A stretch of 64,000 bases of DNA from Bradyrhizobium sp. Arg816 (GTDB taxonomy: Bacteria > Pseudomonadota > Alphaproteobacteria > Rhizobiales > Xanthobacteraceae): NCBI RefSeq assembly GCF_029989365.1, contig NZ_JAPRAQ010000003.1, positions 124,001 through 188,000 on the forward strand, in the 5' to 3' direction. Positions 59,890 through 64,000 of the stretch are shown here, in pieces. Under the pieces are notes generated by a model. The model had not been told where the DNA came from and made no database searches. It saw only the letters and a program-made list of their open reading frames with translations. Numbering within the stretch: the stretch's first letter is position 1; every line of letters starts with the position of its first letter. The position numbers were made by a program, and so were the translations under genes.

Positions 59890-60399
59890 GTGGTTCTTGG
59901 GTTGAGCCTGCCCGCCTTCACGTTGGTCCATGTCATCATCAGCCTGATCGGCATCGTCGCCGGCCTGGTCGTGATGTTCGGTCTGCTCGGGTCGAAGTCG
60001 ATGCCGGGCCTCACCGCGATCTTCCTGCTGTTCACGATCCTCACCAACGTCACCGGCTTCCTGTTTCCGTTCAAGGAGCTGCTGCCCTCGTACATCATCG
60101 CCGGCATCTCGCTGGTGCTGCTCGCGATCGCCTGCCTCGCGCTCTACGGAATGAAGCTCAAAGGGGTCTGGCGTCCCGTCTACATCGTGACCGCGATGAT
60201 CTCGCTCTATTTCAACGTCTTCGTGCTGGTGATCCAGTCGTTCCTGAAAGTGCCGGCGCTCGCCGCGCTCGCGCCTGCCGTGCCGCCGAATCCGCCGGGA
60301 GGCCCCGTCTTCGCCGTGGTGCAGGGCATCGTGCTGGTGTTCTTCGTGGTGCTGACCATCGGCGCCTGGCGCCGCTACAAGCCGATGACGTTTGCCTGA
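59890..60399 (+). CDS. Integral membrane protein
   Basis: 169 residues from a GTG at 59890 (the nearby ATG frame stops at once), AGGAGAG upstream. Five hydrophobic segments: FTLVHVIISLIGIVAGLVVM, AIFLLFTILTNVTGFLFPF, YIIAGISLVLLAIACLALYG, PVYIVTAMISLYFNVFVLVI and GIVLVFFVVLTIGAW. Not a transporter family I recognise; typical of rhizobial inner-membrane proteins of unknown role. Confidence 0.85.
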   Translation: MVLGLSLPAFTLVHVIISLIGIVAGLVVMFGLLGSKSMPGLTAIFLLFTILTNVTGFLFPFKELLPSYIIAGISLVLLAIACLALYGMKLKGVWRPVYIVTAMISLYFNVFVLVIQSFLKVPALAALAPAVPPNPPGGPVFAVVQGIVLVFFVVLTIGAWRRYKPMTFA

Positions 60400-60513
60400 T
60401 CGCACGTTCACGGTCGGTGCGCGGCATCGACCTCGTGACATCGCCCGACCATCTCCGGATTGCCGGTTCGCGTTTTGCGAGCCCCGGATCGATTTTCACT
60501 GAAGGAGCCATTC

Positions 60514-61338
60514 ATGCCCACCATCACCACCAAAGACGGCGTCGAGATCTTTTTCAAGGATTGGGGCTCGGGCCAGCCGATCGTGTTCAGCCATGGCTGG
60601 CCGCTGTCGGCCGACGACTGGGACACGCAGATGTTGTTTTTCGTTGCGCAGGGCTACCGCGTCATCGCCCATGACCGCCGCGGCCACGGCCGCTCGTCGC
60701 AGGTCGCCGACGGCCACGACATGGATCACTATGCCGACGATCTCGCGGCGGTGACGGCGCATCTCGACCTCAAGAACGCCATCCATGTCGGCCACTCCAC
60801 CGGGGGCGGTGAAGTCGTGCACTACATCGCGCGTCACGGCGAGAGCCGGGTGGCGAAGGCCGCGATCCTTTCGGCGGTGCCGCCGCTGATGGTGCAGACG
60901 GCGGCCAATCCGGGCGGCCTTCCGAAGGGCGTGTTCGACGATCTCCAGAGGCAGCTCGCCGCCAGCCGCACGCAATTTTATCGCGATCTCCCCGCGGGCC
61001 CGTTCTACGGCTACAACCGTCCCGGCGCAAAGCCGTCGGAAGCGGTGATCCAGAACTGGTGGCGCCAGGGCATGATGGGCGGCGCGAAGGCGCATTACGA
61101 CGGCATCGTCGCGTTCTCGCAGACCGATTTCACCGAGGATCTGAAGAAGATCAGCGTGCCCGTGCTGGTGATGCACGGCGACGACGACCAGATCGTTCCC
61201 TACGCCGATTCCGCGCCGCTGTCGGCCAAGCTGCTGAAGAACGGCACGCTCAAGACCTACAAGGGCTTCCCGCACGGCATGCCGACCACGCACGCCGAAA
61301 CCATCAACGCGGACCTGCTCGCGTTCTTCAAGGCGTGA
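60514..61338 (+). CDS. Alpha/beta hydrolase, non-heme chloroperoxidase type
   Basis: 274 residues from the ATG at 60514 with [33 protein letters not shown] and [14 protein letters not shown] are characteristic of the arylesterase / cofactor-free haloperoxidase family. Nucleophile in [13 protein letters not shown], acid in [11 protein letters not shown], histidine in [11 protein letters not shown]. It hydrolyses esters and can make peracids. A palindromic repeat follows. Confidence 0.93.
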   Translation: MPTITTKDGVEIFFKDWGSGQPIVFSHGWPLSADDWDTQMLFFVAQGYRVIAHDRRGHGRSSQVADGHDMDHYADDLAAVTAHLDLKNAIHVGHSTGGGEVVHYIARHGESRVAKAAILSAVPPLMVQTAANPGGLPKGVFDDLQRQLAASRTQFYRDLPAGPFYGYNRPGAKPSEAVIQNWWRQGMMGGAKAHYDGIVAFSQTDFTEDLKKISVPVLVMHGDDDQIVPYADSAPLSAKLLKNGTLKTYKGFPHGMPTTHAETINADLLAFFKA

Positions 61339-61348
61339 GGTCGCCTCT

Positions 61349-61494
61349 TGCCCTCTCCCCTTGTGGGAGAGGGTGGCTCGCCGCATAGCGGCGAGACGGG
61401 TGAGGGGTTGTCTCCGCAAGCGAACCTCTGAGTTCGCGGATAGAACCCCTCATCCGGCGCTTCGCGCCACCTTCTCCCACAAGGGGAGAAGGAA
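61349..61494. repeat. Palindromic dispersed repeat
   Basis: CCCTCTCCCCTTGTGGGAGA at the left and TTCTCCCACAAGGGGAGAAG at the right form long near-perfect inverted arms around inner hairpins (CTCGCCGC..GCGGCGAG, and CGAACCTCTGAGTTCG). It separates the chloroperoxidase gene from the converging tetR gene and can terminate both. Confidence 0.8.
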
Positions 61495-61499
61495 GAGCG

Positions 61500-62153
61500 T
61501 CACTTCAAGATCGCCCTGATCGCATCGAACGTGCGCTTCACGAAGACCTCCGGTTTCTCCCGCACACCTTCGCCGATCCAGCTTTCGCCGCCGACCCGCA
61601 TCGCGCCGGTGGCGATCATGGCGACGAGCCGTGCCTTCAGCCTGTCCGATTTGGTTTTGGCGCGCTGCGAAAGCCCTTCGGCCAATGCGCGCTCGAGCTT
61701 CTCGTATTTGAGCTGATCGCGCGCTTGCAGCGCTGGATTGTCGCGCTTGAGCCGCGACATCGCCGCCGCCTCCGCCGGGTCGATCCGCTTGATCGCCCCC
61801 GCGATCGCATTCTCGGCCGCGGTCAGCATGGACTCGTTCGTGGGCCGCGCCACGATCTCGGCGACCAGCGCGGTTGCCGCGCCCTCCTGCCAGGCAGCGA
61901 CCACATCCTCCTTGGACGCGAAATAATGGAAGAAGCTGCGGCGCGACACGTCCGCCGCGGTCGCGATGTCGTCGATGGTCGTGGCCTCGAAGCCACGCTC
62001 CAGGAACAGTGCCATCGCCGCGCGGGTCAACCGCTCGCGGGTCGCCTGCAGCTTGCGCTCGCGCAAGCCCAGGCCATCAGGGGATTTTGCCCCTGCTGCC
62101 AATGGCTTGGCGCCTTTCCTGGCTGATTTCCCGGCGGCCTTCGAAGCCTTCAA
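61500..62153 (-). CDS. TetR family regulator
   Basis: 217 residues with a TTG start at 62153, AGAGGTGA upstream; no other start gives a full DNA-binding domain. HTH: LTRAAMALFLERGFEATTID DIATAADVSRRSFFHYF. The ligand-binding part is helical. It is transcribed away from an SDR gene, with a palindrome between them, so it probably represses that gene and itself. Confidence 0.92.
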   Translation of the reverse strand: MKASKAAGKSARKGAKPLAAGAKSPDGLGLRERKLQATRERLTRAAMALFLERGFEATTIDDIATAADVSRRSFFHYFASKEDVVAAWQEGAATALVAEIVARPTNESMLTAAENAIAGAIKRIDPAEAAAMSRLKRDNPALQARDQLKYEKLERALAEGLSQRAKTKSDRLKARLVAMIATGAMRVGGESWIGEGVREKPEVFVKRTFDAIRAILK

Positions 62154-62174
62154 TTATTTCACCTCTTGCAAACT

Positions 62175-62187
62175 TGCACTCAGTGCA
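62175..62187. promoter_or_regulatory. Probable TetR operator
   Basis: TGCACT-C-AGTGCA, a perfect palindrome midway between the divergent tetR and SDR starts. Confidence 0.55.
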
Positions 62188-62235
62188 CATTTAGACCCGT
62201 CGCGGGGCTTTTCCAGCCCCGAACGGAGATATGGC

Positions 62236-63174
62236 ATGACCGACTGGAGCACGGCAGACATCCCCTCTCTCAGCGGCAAGACCGCCGTCGTGACCGGGGC
62301 GACGGGCGGCCTCGGCTACGAGACGGCGATGGCGCTGGCGGGCGCCGGTGCCATTGTCATACTCACCGGACGCAACGACGCAAAGGGCCTGCGGGCGATC
62401 GAGGGCATTTGCGAGCGGTTTCCCAACGCATTGATCGCCTACGAGCATCTCGATCTCGCCAGTCTCGCCTCCGTCGCCGATTTTACCAGGCGCTTTGCCG
62501 CCAGCAACGAGCAGCTGGATCTCCTGATCAACAATGCCGGCGTGATGGCGCTGCCGAAGCGGCAGCAGACGGACGATGGTTTCGAGATGCAGCTCGGCAC
62601 CAACTATCTCGGCCATTACGCGCTGACGGCACAGCTGTTGCCGCAGCTTCGTCGCGCGAAAGCGCCGCGCATCGTCAATCTGTCGAGCCTCGCGCACCGC
62701 TCCGGTGCGATCAATTTCGACGATCTGCAAGGCAAGCGTTCCTATCGCCCCTGGCGCGCCTATTGCCAGTCCAAGCTGGCGATGCTGATGTTTTCGCTGG
62801 AGCTGCAGCGCCGCAGCCTCGCCACCGGCTGGGGCCTGACGAGCCTCGGCGCCCATCCCGGCTACGCGCGGACCGATCTCATTCCGAACGGGCCGGGCGC
62901 GAACACTTTCCAGTCGCGCGTGAGCCGTTGGCTCCAGCCTTTCATCAGCCACTCCGCAGCCGAAGGCGCGCTGCCCACGCTGTTCGCGGCGACCTCGCCG
63001 GCTGCAGAGTCCGGTGGCTATTACGGTCCGAACTGGTTCTACGAATTGAAGGGGCCGCCTGCGCCGGCGAAGATCATGCCGCAGGCGAAGGATTTCGCCG
63101 CGGCCGCCATGCTGTGGGATGTCTCGGCGACGTTGACCGGTGTATCCTTCGACGAGATCGCGGTTGCCGCATGA
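62236..63174 (+). CDS. Short-chain dehydrogenase/reductase
   Basis: 312 residues from the ATG at 62236 with CGGAG. Cofactor site TAVVTGATGGLGYETAMALA, LLINNAGVMAL, catalytic serine in IVNLSSLAHRSG and the YCQSK lysine-tyrosine pair. The extended C-terminal part resembles retinol dehydrogenase/protochlorophyllide-reductase-like SDRs. Substrate unknown. Divergent from tetR and overlapping or adjacent to the next gene. Confidence 0.93.
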   Translation: MTDWSTADIPSLSGKTAVVTGATGGLGYETAMALAGAGAIVILTGRNDAKGLRAIEGICERFPNALIAYEHLDLASLASVADFTRRFAASNEQLDLLINNAGVMALPKRQQTDDGFEMQLGTNYLGHYALTAQLLPQLRRAKAPRIVNLSSLAHRSGAINFDDLQGKRSYRPWRAYCQSKLAMLMFSLELQRRSLATGWGLTSLGAHPGYARTDLIPNGPGANTFQSRVSRWLQPFISHSAAEGALPTLFAATSPAAESGGYYGPNWFYELKGPPAPAKIMPQAKDFAAAAMLWDVSATLTGVSFDEIAVAA

Positions 63175-63200
63175 GCCGCGGGCCGGTTGGGAACGTCACG

Positions 63201-63860
63201 ATGCAAGTCATCATCTTCGGCGCGACCGGCATGGTCGGTCAGGGCGTATTGCGCGAATGCCTGATCGACACCGGCATCGACCGCGTGCTCGTGGTCGGCC
63301 GCAGCCCGACCGGAGTGCGAAACGCCAAGCTCACCGAAATCACGCACGGCGATTTCACCGACTACTCGGCGATCGAAGCGCAGCTCACGGGCTTCGATGC
63401 CTGCTTCTTCTGCCTCGGCGTCTCCTCGATCGGCATGAGCGAGGATCGCTATCGCCATCTCACCTACGATCTCACGCTCGCGGCGGCGACGACGCTCGCG
63501 AAGCTCAATCCGCAGATGACGTTCGTCTACGTCACCGGCGCCGGCACCGATTCCACCGAGCAGGGATCGCGGATGTGGGCGCGGGTCAAGGGCAAGACCG
63601 AAAACGATCTGCTCAAGTTGCCATTCCGGGGCGCCTACATGTTCCGGCCCGGGGCGATCCAGCCCCTGCACGGCGCCCGCTCCAAGACCGCCTGGGTGCA
63701 GGCCGTGTATGCCGCAACCGGGCCGCTCTGGTCGGCGCTGCGCCGGATCTCGCCGCGGCTGGTCACCTCGACCGAGCAGATGGGTCGCGCCATGATTCGT
63801 GTCGCCCGGGAGGGGTATCCGCGGAAGGTACTGGAGATGGAGGATATCAATAGCCTCTAG
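63201..63860 (+). CDS. NAD(P)H-binding epimerase-like protein
   Basis: 219 residues from the ATG at 63201; an in-frame ATG at 63171 overlapping the SDR stop (ATGA) is also possible. MQVIIFGATGMVGQGVLREC L is a Rossmann motif of the extended/atypical SDR type; then FDACFFCLGVSSIGMSEDRY and MTFVYVTGAGTDSTEQGS. It probably works with the SDR in one pathway under TetR control. Confidence 0.9.
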   Translation: MQVIIFGATGMVGQGVLRECLIDTGIDRVLVVGRSPTGVRNAKLTEITHGDFTDYSAIEAQLTGFDACFFCLGVSSIGMSEDRYRHLTYDLTLAAATTLAKLNPQMTFVYVTGAGTDSTEQGSRMWARVKGKTENDLLKLPFRGAYMFRPGAIQPLHGARSKTAWVQAVYAATGPLWSALRRISPRLVTSTEQMGRAMIRVAREGYPRKVLEMEDINSL

Positions 63861-63933
63861 TCGGCTGGCCCGTTAGTTTCACGGAAATTTCCGCGTCCGC
63901 GCGCGTTGAGCCATATCAGTCCCCCGAGGAGAA

Positions 63934-64000
63934 ATGCCGGCGATGTCTCCCCAGCTCAAACTGATCGCGCTCGATGCCGACGATCTCGCGGTGATCTCGA
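63934..64000 (+). CDS. DUF2948 family protein, start only
   Basis: ATG at 63934 after GAGGAG; reads MPAMSPQLKLIALDADDLAV and is cut by the window edge. The LKLIALDAxDLAVIS start is that of DUF2948 proteins, which from memory precede hisD in Rhizobiales. It confirms that this end is core chromosome. Confidence 0.75.
   Translation, partial: MPAMSPQLKLIALDADDLAVIS

Noticed and set aside
1..64000. CRISPR arrays and cas genes
   Set aside because: No regularly spaced direct repeats and no Cas motifs in any frame.

Overview
The window looks like the chromosome of a Bradyrhizobium-type alphaproteobacterium (inference). It is GC-rich, carries short palindromic repeats of the kind scattered through Bradyrhizobium genomes, has a ROSE-type RNA thermometer in front of a small heat-shock gene, and ends in an ordinary chromosomal stretch (SDR genes, TetR, a DUF2948 gene start).

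Its main architectural feature is a tRNA-Thr(GGT) integration site. The tRNA gene (56789-56863, minus) has a tyrosine integrase immediately next to its 3' end (55063-56715). The last 26 bases of the tRNA, including CCA, recur as an exact direct repeat at 6128-6153. A degraded copy (20 of 22 bases) sits at 29189-29210. The flanks of the 6.1 kb and 29.2 kb copies are homologous, and the right flank carries the same motifs inverted. The 50.7 kb between the outer repeats therefore reads as a composite island of at least two tandem units.

Layout. (1) 1-6.1 kb: two overlapping hypotheticals, a SulP transporter, a transthyretin-like protein, a ferric-reductase-like membrane protein, a cyclic-nucleotide-binding protein, an RlpA-like protein and dispersed repeats. 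(2) 6.1-11.8 kb: att site, broken IS5-type transposase, nhaA, then a fluoride riboswitch with a clear promoter in front of a small membrane protein, a CPA-type antiporter and a DUF190 protein; then a broken SDR gene. (3) 11.9-16.4 kb: many short conserved-looking hypotheticals and a cold-shock gene. (4) 16.7-28.9 kb: a signalling block with a double-PAS hybrid kinase, an HWE kinase coupled to a lone receiver, a HAD phosphatase, an hsp20 operon under a ROSE element, another lone receiver, an RsbQ-like hydrolase coupled to a PAS kinase, an RsbR-type kinase and a second hydrolase. (5) 30.3-33.4 kb: complete cydP-A-B-X bd oxidase operon. (6) 33.9-40.4 kb: second SulP with a SnoaL-like partner, and an RND pump with its adaptor. 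(7) 40.7-48.7 kb: exonuclease, CsbD, protein-isoaspartate methyltransferase, PRC-barrel, receiver, Ku, small proteins and a broken SRAP gene. (8) 48.7-56.8 kb: a compact phage-derived unit with five small genes, a serine recombinase, a 1031-residue tape-measure-like protein and the integrase, but no other virion genes. (9) 56.9-64 kb: chromosomal flank with a cNMP-binding/thioredoxin-reductase-like fusion, a chloroperoxidase-like hydrolase, a TetR/SDR pair and the start of a DUF2948 gene.

Taken together the island looks like a stress-fitness island: ion and fluoride homeostasis, heat and cold response, low-oxygen respiration, efflux, protein and DNA repair, plus many sensor kinases. The least explained parts are the fluoride operon built around an antiporter instead of CrcB or CLC-F, the RsbQ-like/PAS-kinase pair, and the mini-element with an orphan tape-measure gene.
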